Assembly: GCA_910588815.1 (NCBI GenBank) | Contig: CAJUQY010000045.1 | Span: 1 to 22,828, forward strand | DNA from: an uncultured Lachnospiraceae bacterium | GTDB lineage: Bacteria; Bacillota; Clostridia; Lachnospirales; Lachnospiraceae | Length of the DNA stretch: 22,828 nt | Reading direction: 5' to 3' | In this document: positions 7,356-14,757 of the stretch, one piece after another | Numbering within the stretch: position 1 is the first letter of the stretch | How the letters are laid out: every line of letters begins with the position of its first letter | Program-made: the position numbers and the translations under genes | Notes under the pieces: model-generated | The model's input: only the letters and a program-made list of their open reading frames with translations | Databases searched by the model: none | What the model was told of the DNA's origin: nothing

Positions 7356-8111
7356 GTCACTCCCGCAAACCAACCTGTTGATCTGCGCCCCCATATATCC
7401 TGCCCCAAACCCATTATCAATATTAACCACCGCCATACCCTCGGCGCAGGAATTGAGCATACAAAGAAGCGGCGCAATTCCATTCAGCCCGGCCCCATAG
7501 CCCACCGAGGTGGGAACGGCAATGACCGGCTTGTCCACCAGCCCTGTAATGACGCCGCCCAGGGCGCCTTCCATTCCCGCCACCGCCACAATGCAGTTGG
7601 CCTTCCGAATCTCTTCTATTTTAGAGAACAGCCGGTGAATCCCGGCCACCCCCACGTCAAACACCCGAAGCACCCGGCTCCCGTGAAACTCCGCCGTCTG
7701 AGCCGCCTCCTCCGCCACAGGAATATCCGCCGTCCCCCCGGTGCAGACTGCCACCAACCCTGTTTTCTCCGCCGGATGCGGCTCATATTTGAGCACCCCG
7801 GAAACCTCGTCATAACTCACCTCCGGCACGACAAGACGTACCGCTTCGTACTGGTCCGGCACAGCCCTTGTCCCCATGACGTTCACCCCCCTGTCCCGGA
7901 AGCTCTCATAAATGCGCACCAGGTGATCCAGCTTCTTTCCCTGGCAGAAAATCACTTCGCCGAAGCCACGGCGCGCGCTCCGGTGAAAATCAATCTTGGC
8001 GCACCCGATGTCCTCATACTCCTGCGCCCCCAGCATGATCTCCGCCTCTTCCACCGGAAGCGTCCCCGTCTCCACCTGTTCCAAAAGTTCCCTGATTTCC
8101 ATATATTGCAT
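7332..8111 (-). CDS. larB: NPN cofactor biosynthesis protein LarB (pyridinium-3,5-biscarboxylate synthase)
   Basis: LarB performs the first step of nickel-pincer nucleotide synthesis: it carboxylates the pyridinium ring of NaAD and hydrolyses the phosphoanhydride to give pyridinium-3,5-biscarboxylic acid mononucleotide and AMP. The 259-residue protein has an N-terminal LarB-specific region and a C-terminal PurE (AIR carboxylase)-like domain from about residue 115, with GTADIPVAEEAA, GMEGALGGVITGL and PTSVGYGAG. The conserved cysteine expected to add to the pyridine ring is C222, in MLNSC, matching position 221 of the Lactobacillus enzyme. The ATG at 8111 follows AAGGAAAGG; an in-frame ATG three codons on is possible. 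It lies 68 bp after larE. Its last 8 or so residues are encoded by the arm of a large inverted repeat, so the native C-terminus may have been altered. Confidence 0.95.
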   Translation of the reverse strand: MQYMEIRELLEQVETGTLPVEEAEIMLGAQEYEDIGCAKIDFHRSARRGFGEVIFCQGKKLDHLVRIYESFRDRGVNVMGTRAVPDQYEAVRLVVPEVSYDEVSGVLKYEPHPAEKTGLVAVCTGGTADIPVAEEAAQTAEFHGSRVLRVFDVGVAGIHRLFSKIEEIRKANCIVAVAGMEGALGGVITGLVDKPVIAVPTSVGYGAGLNGIAPLLCMLNSCAEGMAVVNIDNGFGAGYMGAQINRLVCGSDGRRPAAF

Positions 8112-8179
8112 TCAACCTTTCCTTCTTCATCCACCCGCTGTGCCATGTCCTGCGCCGTCCTTTGGGCGGCCGGCCATTC

Positions 8180-8989
8180 CTACAAATCCATGCTTCCGGA
8201 GCGGAACCCTTCCACATCCAGCGTAATGTAAACAAACCCCAGTTCCTTAAGCCTCGCCGCAATGTCCTCCCTCAGATTGAGGAACAGAGAAAACTGCTCT
8301 GGCAAAATCTCAATCCTGGCCACCGGCCCGTGAAGCCGGATGCGAACAGTCCCAAAGCCCAGCCCCGAGAGGTATTCCTCTCCCCCGGCGATCCGCTTCA
8401 GAACCTGCGCATCCAAAGTCTCCCCGTAAGGGAGCCTGGTGGCAAGACAGGAATCAGAAGGCCTGCCTGCCGCAGAAATTCCGTATTCCTCCGCCATCCT
8501 CCGTACGTCCGCCTTGGTAAATCCGAACTCCTTTAAAGGACTTACAACCCCAAGCTCCGAAAGAGCCTTAAGCCCCGGCCGGTAAACCCGCATGTCGTCC
8601 GCATTGGTGCCGTCCATGACCACAGCGCATTCGTGCTTTGCGGCAAACTCCTTCAGCCTGGCAAACAGATACTTCTTGCACTGATAACACCGGTCCGTCG
8701 GATTGTTTAAAATCGCCGGATTGTCCAGTTCATTGACCGAGAACACGGCAAAATCCGCCCCGCATTCCATAGAAACCTTCCTGGCCGCCTCTTCGTCCCC
8801 CTTCGTATGGAGAAAGGTATCAAACATGACCCCGAATACGGTTCCCCCCGATCTTCTCTGTTCCCTGCAGGCCGCCGCCAAAAGAAGGCTGCTGTCCACG
8901 CCGCCGGAAAAGGCGATGCAGACTCCCCTCTTCACCACATCCTCCAAAAACTCCTCAAGCCGTTCCTTTTTATCCCTGTAATCGTACAT
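8180..8989 (-). CDS. larE: NPN cofactor sulfur insertase LarE (ATP-dependent sacrificial sulfur transferase family)
   Basis: LarE adenylates the carboxylates of pyridinium biscarboxylate mononucleotide and replaces them with thiocarboxylates, making the pincer ligands of the NPN cofactor. The 269-residue protein begins with a PP-loop ATPase domain, motif SGGVDS at 28-33, and has RPSDSCLATRLPYG, which holds the conserved sulfur-site cysteine C181. It also has C101 and C104 in RCYQCKK. Three such cysteines are what the [4Fe-4S]-dependent LarE type needs, so this enzyme may be catalytic instead of destroying its own cysteine each turnover; that is inference. The ATG at 8989 comes 1 nt after the larC stop, with GGAGG inside the end of larC, so translation is probably coupled. 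Confidence 0.95.
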   Translation of the reverse strand: MYDYRDKKERLEEFLEDVVKRGVCIAFSGGVDSSLLLAAACREQRRSGGTVFGVMFDTFLHTKGDEEAARKVSMECGADFAVFSVNELDNPAILNNPTDRCYQCKKYLFARLKEFAAKHECAVVMDGTNADDMRVYRPGLKALSELGVVSPLKEFGFTKADVRRMAEEYGISAAGRPSDSCLATRLPYGETLDAQVLKRIAGGEEYLSGLGFGTVRIRLHGPVARIEILPEQFSLFLNLREDIAARLKELGFVYITLDVEGFRSGSMDL

Positions 8990-8990
8990 A

Positions 8991-10412
8991 TTAAAATGCC
9001 TCCGCCTGCCGTTTAATTTCTTCATAAATATCCTGAAATGGCTTTCCCGACTGATCCGCATACCGGGCCACGTCTTCATATTCCGGATAGCAGAAGGCAA
9101 GTTCTCCCCGCCGCACCTCCTTGACCCTCGCCGGTCCATAGGACGTCTCCACTGTGCGGATCTGCCTGGGCAGAACCGTTCTGAGAATGGGATAGCGCCG
9201 GATGCCAATAGTCGTGGTATGCCGGAAAATGATCTCCTCCAGCTTCTCCCGGTTTTCCTCATCACAGACCACCTTCATCAGCCAGGCGGGCCGGTTTTTC
9301 TTCATAAATGCCGGGAGATAGCAGACATCCCTGGCCCCTGCCCGAAAAAGGCGTTCCATGACATAGCCGAGGGCTTCCCCGGTAGCATCGTCAATATTCG
9401 TCTCCATCATCCAAAGTCCTGTCTCCGCCTCCGCTACTTCTCCTGTCCTCGAAACTTCTCCTGCCTGTGGACGTTCCTCGATCAGGCTGGCCCGCAGAAT
9501 ATTGGCCTTCGGGAAGTCCTTTTTCCCCGCTCCCATTCCCGTCTTAATGATGCGGAAGGATTCCGGCAGGCGTTCCCTCGTCCGGATCCCTGCCGCAATG
9601 GCCGCCCCGGTGGGCGTCACCATCTCTCCCCTGGTATCCGTCATCCTCAGATACAGCCCGTGGGCCCCGGCAACCGCCACGACCGCCGGAACGGGAACCG
9701 GAAGGATGCCGTGCTGACAACGGACATGGCCGCTTCCCTCCCAGATATCCGAGATCACAGCTTCCGTAATGTCCAGATCATCCAGACAGATGGCGGCAGC
9801 CGCAATGTCCACGATGGAGTCCACTGCCCCCACCTCATGAAAATGAACCTCCGGGATCGTCTTCCCGTGAACCTTCGCCTCCGCCTCCGCCACGATTCCG
9901 AAAATCCTAAGCGCCGTCTCCTTCGCCCGCTCCGTCATGCCGGAACGGCGGATAATCCCGGTGATGTCCGCCAGATTCCTGTGCTCATGACTATGCCCAT
10001 GGCCATGATTATGGCCGTCCCCGTGTTCATGTACATGACCGGCTCCATGCTCGTGCACACAGACGCCTCCACACCCATGACTGTCTTCATGTCCATGCAC
10101 ATGGTCATCCCCATGCTCGTAACCATGCCCATGCACATGATCACCCCCATGCCCGTGACCGTACTCATGGCCGCCTCCATGCTCATGCTCCACATAATCA
10201 TGGCTGCCGCCGTCCTCATCCCCGGAAAGCTCCACGTCAAAGCTGCAGGCCTCCACCCCGCACTTCACCCGGCGCCCGATCTTCACCTCATATCCGGAAA
10301 GCCCCAGGCTTGAAAGCCCATCCAGGAGCTTTTCCCTGTCCGCCCCCAAATCCAGCAGCGCCGCCACCGTCATATCTCCGCTGATCCCGGAGTAACATTC
10401 CAAATAAAGCAT
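8991..10412 (-). CDS. larC: Nickel insertion protein LarC (CTP-dependent cyclometallase) with very long His-rich loop
   Basis: LarC inserts nickel into the dithiocarboxylate pyridinium mononucleotide in a CTP-dependent reaction, completing the NPN cofactor. The 473-residue protein opens with the family hallmark MLYLECYSGISGDM and has the conserved EVHFHEVGAVDSIVD and TPTGAAI-type blocks, then a C-terminal part containing METNIDDATGE. It is one uninterrupted frame, unlike the Lactobacillus plantarum version, which needs a programmed frameshift between larC1 and larC2. Residues 71-144 carry 25 histidines plus C114 and C118, making the protein about 50 residues longer than usual; this tract should bind or store nickel. 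The ATG follows AAAGGTGG closely. A 214-bp inverted repeat abuts the ribosome binding region. Confidence 0.96.
   Translation of the reverse strand: MLYLECYSGISGDMTVAALLDLGADREKLLDGLSSLGLSGYEVKIGRRVKCGVEACSFDVELSGDEDGGSHDYVEHEHGGGHEYGHGHGGDHVHGHGYEHGDDHVHGHEDSHGCGGVCVHEHGAGHVHEHGDGHNHGHGHSHEHRNLADITGIIRRSGMTERAKETALRIFGIVAEAEAKVHGKTIPEVHFHEVGAVDSIVDIAAAAICLDDLDITEAVISDIWEGSGHVRCQHGILPVPVPAVVAVAGAHGLYLRMTDTRGEMVTPTGAAIAAGIRTRERLPESFRIIKTGMGAGKKDFPKANILRASLIEERPQAGEVSRTGEVAEAETGLWMMETNIDDATGEALGYVMERLFRAGARDVCYLPAFMKKNRPAWLMKVVCDEENREKLEEIIFRHTTTIGIRRYPILRTVLPRQIRTVETSYGPARVKEVRRGELAFCYPEYEDVARYADQSGKPFQDIYEEIKRQAEAF
9981..10202 (-). repeat. Degenerate His-Gly coding repeat inside larC
   Basis: This 222-bp stretch codes LarC residues 71-144, a run of short units such as HVHGHG, HEHG and HGHGHSHEH. 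At DNA level it is a chain of near-repeats of CATGNNCATG type when read on the plus strand. Such tracts can gain or lose units by slippage, so length may vary between strains. Confidence 0.8.
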
Positions 10413-10431
10413 ATTGCCACCTTTCTTCGCT

Positions 10432-10645
10432 GAAATTTCCGAATTTTCATTGTTCCAAGAAACACGGAAGAAAATTGGTTCCTTTCATCGCAAAACACGC
10501 TTCCGCTCATGAAAGCTCGTAGCGGATACTAAGTATTTTCCGGCGCTTCCGCTTGGAAACCACTAAGTACCGACGGCTTTCATATGGTTTTGCTCACGAA
10601 AGAACCATTTTTCTTCCTGGCCGAAGATGAAAATCCGAAATTTCC
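10432..10645. repeat. Long imperfect inverted repeat (about 214 bp) between MoxR and larC
   Basis: Nearly the whole gap between the second MoxR gene and larC is one imperfect palindrome. The ends are GAAATTTCCGAATTTTCAT (10432-10450) and its partner ATGAAAATCCGAAATTTCC (10627-10645). Further in, GGAAGAAAA, GGTT-CTTTC, GCAAAAC, CATGAAAGC and TACTTAGT blocks pair in order. The centre is TTTCC (10537-10541) with GGAAA (10555-10559). It has no T tract and no clear reading frame. Its left end stops about 8 nt from the larC ribosome binding site. It may be a MITE-like element or an RNA hairpin that sets larC expression. Confidence 0.75.
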
Positions 10646-10663
10646 GGCTCATCTCGGTCCGGC

Positions 10664-12226
10664 CTATCTCAGCCCGGCTCCTGTCATTTTATCCCTCGCC
10701 TCTTCGATCTTCTCATGAATCATCTTCTGCCGCTCCGCAAACAAAAGCCCTCTGTTATATTTGTAATACCGGTCGCAGCCATTCTCCCGGATGAACCATG
10801 CACTGAAGAATCCCGCCGTAAGCTCCGTCACAAATAGGATCAGCTCTTCCCCTTCTCCGAAAGCCGCTTCCAAAAAATCAAAAGCACATTCCAACTTGGC
10901 GGCCGTACTGTCTATGAGGTCCTGCCTGAAATCCGCCGCCTCTGCAAAGGCCGCCCGGATCTGGTCAAAATCAGAAGCCCCTTCCCTTTTTCCCAACCAG
11001 GAAATAAGCCTGCGGCCCGTCTGCTCCGCCGTCCTGTCAAGCTGCCCCGCCTCCTTATCCCGCTCAAGCCGTTCCTCCACAAGAAGACGTTCCCCCCGGA
11101 TCTGTGCGGCCACCGAGGAAGAAGTCGTCTCTCCCCCTGTTTTCCTGCCGTCCGCTGGGCCGCCCTCTTTGCCGGCCGCTCCCCCGGAAAGCTTCTGCCC
11201 GAGCGCTTTCAGCCTCCCGAAAAGCTCCGTCACAAAGACATCCTCCAGATAACAGCGCCCAAATTCCTCCGACAGCCTGGAAAGAAGCAGTCCCATAACC
11301 GCAAAACGTTCGTCAAACTCCGCAAAATGCAGCTTGGAAACAGCCTGGGTCGAAGGATTCCCCGCCAAAACCTCATCCACCTGATAGTCTCGGTGATACT
11401 TGTAATAGAGTTCCAGATAATTGGCAAAATCCCTGGCAATCTTCGGGAACTGGATATACTGCCCAACCACCTGGGCGTCCGCCGTCTTTCCCAGCCGTTC
11501 ATAGACGTACAAAATCTGGGACAGATCTTCCCAGCCCCTGGCCGTGGCAAACAAAGTGCCATCCACCGTCGTCTCCACCCGGTAAAAATGATTCCTGCGG
11601 ATGTCCAGATAAGAAATGACCGCCCCGTGAAGCTTCTCCCGATAAGCATATTCCTTCCACGCCAGATAGTCCGCCTCCACATCCAGACGCTTCACCCGAT
11701 CCAGGGTCACCACGTCAAAATCCCGCACCGACTTATTATACTCCGGCGGATTTCCCGCCGCCACGATAATCCAGCCCTCCGGCACCCTCTGATTCCCGAA
11801 GGTCTTACACTGCAGAAACTGAAGCATCATGGGCGCCATAGTCTCCGACACACAGTTGATCTCGTCGATAAACAAAATCCCCTCCCGAATTCCGGTCCGC
11901 TCCATCCTCTCATAGACAGAAGCGATAATCTCACTCATGGTGTATTCCGTCACCGAATACCTGAGCCCCCCGTAATCCTTTTCCTTAATGAAAGGCAGTC
12001 CCACCGCACTCTGCCTGGTATGGTGGGTAATGGTATAGGACACCAGGCCGATCTTGCATTCCCTGGCAATCTGCTCCATGATCTGTGTCTTCCCCACCCC
12101 CGGCGGCCCCATGAGGAGCACCGGCCTCTGGCGGATGGCAGGGATCAAATACTCCCCGAAGGAGTCCTTGAAAAGATAAGCCTCAATGGTATTTTTAATC
12201 TCTTCCTTTGCCCGCTTGATATTCAC
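10664..12226 (-). CDS. MoxR-family AAA+ ATPase (second copy, long form)
   Basis: A 520-residue AAA+ ATPase. Residues 1-300 are the ATPase core with Walker A GPPGVGKT (40-47), Walker B ILFIDE (117-122) and sensor 1 AAGNP (156-160). The rest is a helical, charged extension with a low-complexity Gly/Ala/Lys segment near residues 345-375, absent from the first copy. It begins with GTG at 12226, preceded by GGAAGGAAG, only 23 bp after the stop of the DUF2201-type VWA gene, so the two are surely co-expressed partners. Such pairs are common in Clostridia and Gammaproteobacteria but their targets are mostly unknown. The larCEB genes follow after a 251-bp gap filled by an inverted repeat. Confidence 0.9.
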   Translation of the reverse strand: MNIKRAKEEIKNTIEAYLFKDSFGEYLIPAIRQRPVLLMGPPGVGKTQIMEQIARECKIGLVSYTITHHTRQSAVGLPFIKEKDYGGLRYSVTEYTMSEIIASVYERMERTGIREGILFIDEINCVSETMAPMMLQFLQCKTFGNQRVPEGWIIVAAGNPPEYNKSVRDFDVVTLDRVKRLDVEADYLAWKEYAYREKLHGAVISYLDIRRNHFYRVETTVDGTLFATARGWEDLSQILYVYERLGKTADAQVVGQYIQFPKIARDFANYLELYYKYHRDYQVDEVLAGNPSTQAVSKLHFAEFDERFAVMGLLLSRLSEEFGRCYLEDVFVTELFGRLKALGQKLSGGAAGKEGGPADGRKTGGETTSSSVAAQIRGERLLVEERLERDKEAGQLDRTAEQTGRRLISWLGKREGASDFDQIRAAFAEAADFRQDLIDSTAAKLECAFDFLEAAFGEGEELILFVTELTAGFFSAWFIRENGCDRYYKYNRGLLFAERQKMIHEKIEEARDKMTGAGLR

Positions 12227-12249
12227 CGTAGGTCTTCCTTCCTAAACAT

Positions 12250-13593
12250 TTATATAAATCTGATATCTGCGTCCAGCCGTTTTTCCTCCCCGGCAAGCTC
12301 CGTCTCCGTAAGGATCAGCCTCATGGCCCAGGCCGGGACAGACGCATCCGTATAATCCTCCTTCATAAACAAGAAAGCCACGTCATAATCCGGCCGTTTT
12401 GCCGGGAAAATCCCCCGACCGTCCGTAAAATACAAAAGCCCTTTCAGCCTTTTAAGCTCCCCCCGCTCCCTTAAATCCTCCACATAGGCGAAAACAGGGC
12501 GAAAATCCGTGCCCCCTCCGCCCTTTACTTCAAACTGCCCTGCAAAATCCGAAAGCTCCGAAAGGCTGGTGATCACAGTGTCAGCCTGCACCTGCTCGTC
12601 ACACTGGATCACATGAATCCGCACTTTTTTAAAAAAACTCTCTGTCTGGAACAGGATGCCGCAGGTCTCGGAAAGAAATGTCCGCACCAACTCCCCGGAA
12701 CAGGACATGGAAGTGTCGACGGCAATGACAAATTCCTGGATCCGCTTCGTCTCTTTAAACTCCTGCGGCTCAATCAAGGGCAGGTTTCCGTAAAGGCGCA
12801 GGCCATAGCTGTAAAAGCCCTGGTCAAAGGAATCCTCATCGATGTGCATTTCCTCCCGCCACACAGAAAACTTCCGCAGGAATGCCCGGTAATCCTGACG
12901 TCTCCTGTTCTGAAGCTTCACCTGCTCCAAAAGACCGCCTTCCTCCCCGTCCCGCTCCCGTCCGAAGGTTTCCGCCTCCGTCTCCGTCTTATCGGCAATG
13001 TCCTGCCAGCGCCTTTCAAGCTCTGAGACCGCCTCCGGCGGCTGTTCCCCTTCCTCCCCCGGCCAAAATGTGTGGTCGTCCACCAGGAACAATTCCGAGA
13101 GCTGCCCGGCCTGTTCCTTTGTAAGTTCCCATTCATGCAGGATATGATAAATCCCCTCCGCCGTAAACACCGAAAGCCGTTCCGACAGCCGCTTATAAAT
13201 CAATGCCCGTTCCGGCGGCACAGCCCTCCGCACACTTCGTTTCCCCATGCCGTCGATCATAGCCTCCGCCGCAATATCACAGGACAAGTGCCAGAGTTCC
13301 TCACGCCTTGCCCCTCTTCTCGTAAGATGGCGGAACAGACAGTGAAGCACCATGTGCAGATACAGTCGGTTGAGGGAAATCCGGTCCCTCTCAAAAAGCT
13401 CCGAAAGTCCGTAAGGTTCAAAATAGACCGCGTAGCCGTCCGTGCCCGCCGTCCGCACCTCCGTATACATCCGGTACTGCAGACTGCACAGGGCAAGATC
13501 CAAAAACCGCATATTCAGATACAATTCATTGCGGGCAGTCCCAAGTATCTCCCTCCCGATACTGTCCCACGCTTCAGATAATTCCCGCGACAT
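12250..13593 (-). CDS. DUF2201-type VWA protein (putative metallopeptidase-like N-terminus)
   Basis: A 447-residue protein with two parts. The N-terminal region has a metallopeptidase-like histidine cluster, LHMVLHCLFRH (H80, H84, H89), typical of the DUF2201 N-terminal domain. The C-terminal region is a VWA-like domain with a complete metal site: DTSMS (293-297), T362 in GGGGTDF, and D391 in FTDGRG. It is the partner of the MoxR ATPase that starts 23 bp downstream. The ATG at 13593 has a strong GGAAGGGGG site; an in-frame GTG at 13659 overlaps the alkD stop (GTGA), but the extra 22 codons coincide with a perfect hairpin and look non-coding. Cytosolic, no membrane segments. Exact biochemical role is unknown. 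Confidence 0.9.
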   Translation of the reverse strand: MSRELSEAWDSIGREILGTARNELYLNMRFLDLALCSLQYRMYTEVRTAGTDGYAVYFEPYGLSELFERDRISLNRLYLHMVLHCLFRHLTRRGARREELWHLSCDIAAEAMIDGMGKRSVRRAVPPERALIYKRLSERLSVFTAEGIYHILHEWELTKEQAGQLSELFLVDDHTFWPGEEGEQPPEAVSELERRWQDIADKTETEAETFGRERDGEEGGLLEQVKLQNRRRQDYRAFLRKFSVWREEMHIDEDSFDQGFYSYGLRLYGNLPLIEPQEFKETKRIQEFVIAVDTSMSCSGELVRTFLSETCGILFQTESFFKKVRIHVIQCDEQVQADTVITSLSELSDFAGQFEVKGGGGTDFRPVFAYVEDLRERGELKRLKGLLYFTDGRGIFPAKRPDYDVAFLFMKEDYTDASVPAWAMRLILTETELAGEEKRLDADIRFI

Positions 13594-13618
13594 CCCAAAC
13601 CCCCTTCCTCCGTCCGTC

Positions 13619-13653
13619 AGGCTTCCGTATTTCTCACAAAAATACGGAAGCCT
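13619..13653. other. Perfect 14-bp stem-loop between alkD-like and VWA genes
   Basis: AGGCTTCCGTATTT (13619-13632) and AAATACGGAAGCCT (13640-13653) form a perfect 14-bp stem with a 7-nt loop. No T tract follows on either strand, so it is not a standard terminator. It sits in the 62-nt gap just after the alkD-like stop codon and before the VWA ribosome binding site. Confidence 0.75.
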
Positions 13654-13655
13654 GC

Positions 13656-14369
13656 TCACTTCCTCTTCAAACGATTCAGTGCTTCCTTTTCCTCGTCGGA
13701 AACCCGCCTGGACTCCCGGATCTTCTGGATAGCCTTATTGTGAGTCCAGTCAGAAAGCCCTCCGGCTTCCCGGCTTTCCTTTTCCAGAAGCTTCCCCGTC
13801 TTCTCCGGAAACTTTACATAACAGACTGATACGGCCCAGGCCACAGCCATTTTCACATAGTACCCATCATGGCTGATCCTCTGATAAATCTCCAGCAGCC
13901 GGTCAATATATTCCTCCGTAATAAAATGTTCCATCAATGTCACAGCCGAAAAGCGGACCTCATATTCCCTCCCGCTCTCCAGATACCTGCAGACATAGGC
14001 AAAGCTTTCCTCCGGATATTTCTTCATGAATTTTAAAGTGCTGCTGCCACAGTCACAGATCGCCCAGCTGCTGACCCGGGGCACCCAGGCATCCAGCCGT
14101 TTGAACCGTTCCTCCAGGGACAGCTTCCCATAGCCGATCACCATCCCCTGGAGCATCAATTCCTCCTGGTAAAGGCTGCTCCCGTCTGCCGCCTCCATTT
14201 CATCCAGAAAACGGCACGCATCCGCCTTCGCCACCTCCTTCGCCAGATCCCGCACCTTCGGAACCCGCACACCGATGGTCTCACCTGTCCCCGGCACCAG
14301 CTTGTCATTAAAAGCCTTATAAGCCTCGTCTGTCAAAGCAAATAATTTTTTCCGCACATCCTGAAGCAT
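13656..14369 (-). CDS. DNA alkylation repair protein, AlkD-like HEAT-repeat glycosylase
   Basis: A 237-residue all-helical protein of the AlkC/AlkD DNA glycosylase family, which removes bulky or cationic alkylated bases using stacked HEAT-like repeats. Family words seen are GVRVPKVRDLAKE near the N-terminus, the YQEELMLQGMVIGY region, WAICDCGSS, EVRFSAVTLMEHF, YYVKMAVAWAVS and THNKAIQKIRES. Length is normal. The ATG at 14369 is 8 nt after GGGAGG; the upstream ATG at 14399 has a weaker context. It is the first gene of the leftward run that leads into the VWA, MoxR and lar genes, with a promoter about 85-110 bp upstream. Its link to the lar genes may be only positional. Confidence 0.9.
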   Translation of the reverse strand: MLQDVRKKLFALTDEAYKAFNDKLVPGTGETIGVRVPKVRDLAKEVAKADACRFLDEMEAADGSSLYQEELMLQGMVIGYGKLSLEERFKRLDAWVPRVSSWAICDCGSSTLKFMKKYPEESFAYVCRYLESGREYEVRFSAVTLMEHFITEEYIDRLLEIYQRISHDGYYVKMAVAWAVSVCYVKFPEKTGKLLEKESREAGGLSDWTHNKAIQKIRESRRVSDEEKEALNRLKRK

Positions 14370-14451
14370 CCCGCGTACCTCCCAAAGCTCTCCCGTCATT
14401 CTCTCTGCCGTTCTTTCTCCGTCATCCGAACTCAGTTTTATGCTACCTCTT

Positions 14452-14480
14452 ATTATGCCCTATTTGAGACAGAGTTGCAA
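14452..14480 (-). promoter_or_regulatory. Promoter candidate for the alkD-VWA-MoxR-lar gene run
   Basis: On the minus strand TTGCAA (14475-14480) and CATAAT (14452-14457) are 17 bp apart. A start near 14445 gives a leader of about 75 nt before the AlkD-like ATG. No other convincing promoter was found upstream of larC. Confidence 0.5.
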
Positions 14481-14622
14481 GAAATTCCTGCCGGCGGCTA
14501 TGGCGGCAGGAGAAGTTCTGCACCGCCAGGCCCTGGCGTTTCGGCAAAAAAGTGGGTCCCCCTCCCCAATGAGTTTTCACGGATGTTCCGAAAACCGAAA
14601 AATATAGTTTCTGAGTTTCCGG

Positions 14623-14651
14623 TTGACATTTCACCCAAAAGCGGATATATT
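14623..14651 (+). promoter_or_regulatory. Sigma-A promoter for the Mn riboswitch and cation exchanger
   Basis: Perfect -35 TTGACA (14623-14628), 17-bp spacer, -10 TATATT (14646-14651). The predicted start near 14658 coincides with the first bases of the riboswitch aptamer. Confidence 0.85.
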
Positions 14652-14660
14652 GATTGTAAC

Positions 14661-14757
14661 AAAGGGAGTAGCTTGCACAGATATTCTGTGTTTGCCTGGC
14701 CGTCAGTACGATTCCTTACGAATCCGGCTTTGTGATGAAATAGCGAGACTTTGCTGT
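14661..14757 (+). promoter_or_regulatory. yybP-ykoY (Mn2+) riboswitch aptamer
   Basis: The 5' conserved strand AAAGGGAGTAGC (14661-14672) and the 3' strand AGCGAGACTTTGC (14742-14754) are the hallmarks of the yybP-ykoY class, with CCGTCAGTACG (14700-14710) in the second conserved loop strand. The closing helix pairs the AACAAAG region with CTTTG and TGTT further on. The class senses Mn2+ and usually turns on exporters. The 3' strand is shared with a following terminator, giving an anti-termination switch in which bound metal should allow read-through. Confidence 0.85.

Noticed and set aside
6720..8175. Clustered GGCCGGCC octamers (6720, 7309, 7341, 8168) as a signal
   Set aside because: The region is GC-rich and two of the copies belong to the inverted repeat arm; no further pattern supports a separate function.
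9935..10313. Met/His-rich open frames on both strands opposite or beside the larC His tract
   Set aside because: They are other-frame readings of the CATG-rich repeat coding the LarC histidine tract; they have no ribosome binding site and no family resemblance.
8991..10412. Programmed frameshift splitting larC into larC1 and larC2
   Set aside because: Here the gene is one intact frame from MLYLECYSGISGDM to the stop, so no frameshift is needed.
13594..13659. GTG start at 13659 for the DUF2201 VWA protein, overlapping the alkD-like stop
   Set aside because: The extra codons coincide with a perfect 14-bp hairpin, and the ATG at 13593 has a much stronger ribosome binding site.
14487..14510. 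CCTGCCG/CGGCAGG hairpin upstream of the Mn riboswitch promoter
   Set aside because: A short 7-bp stem upstream of both divergent promoters, with no T tract; no function can be assigned.
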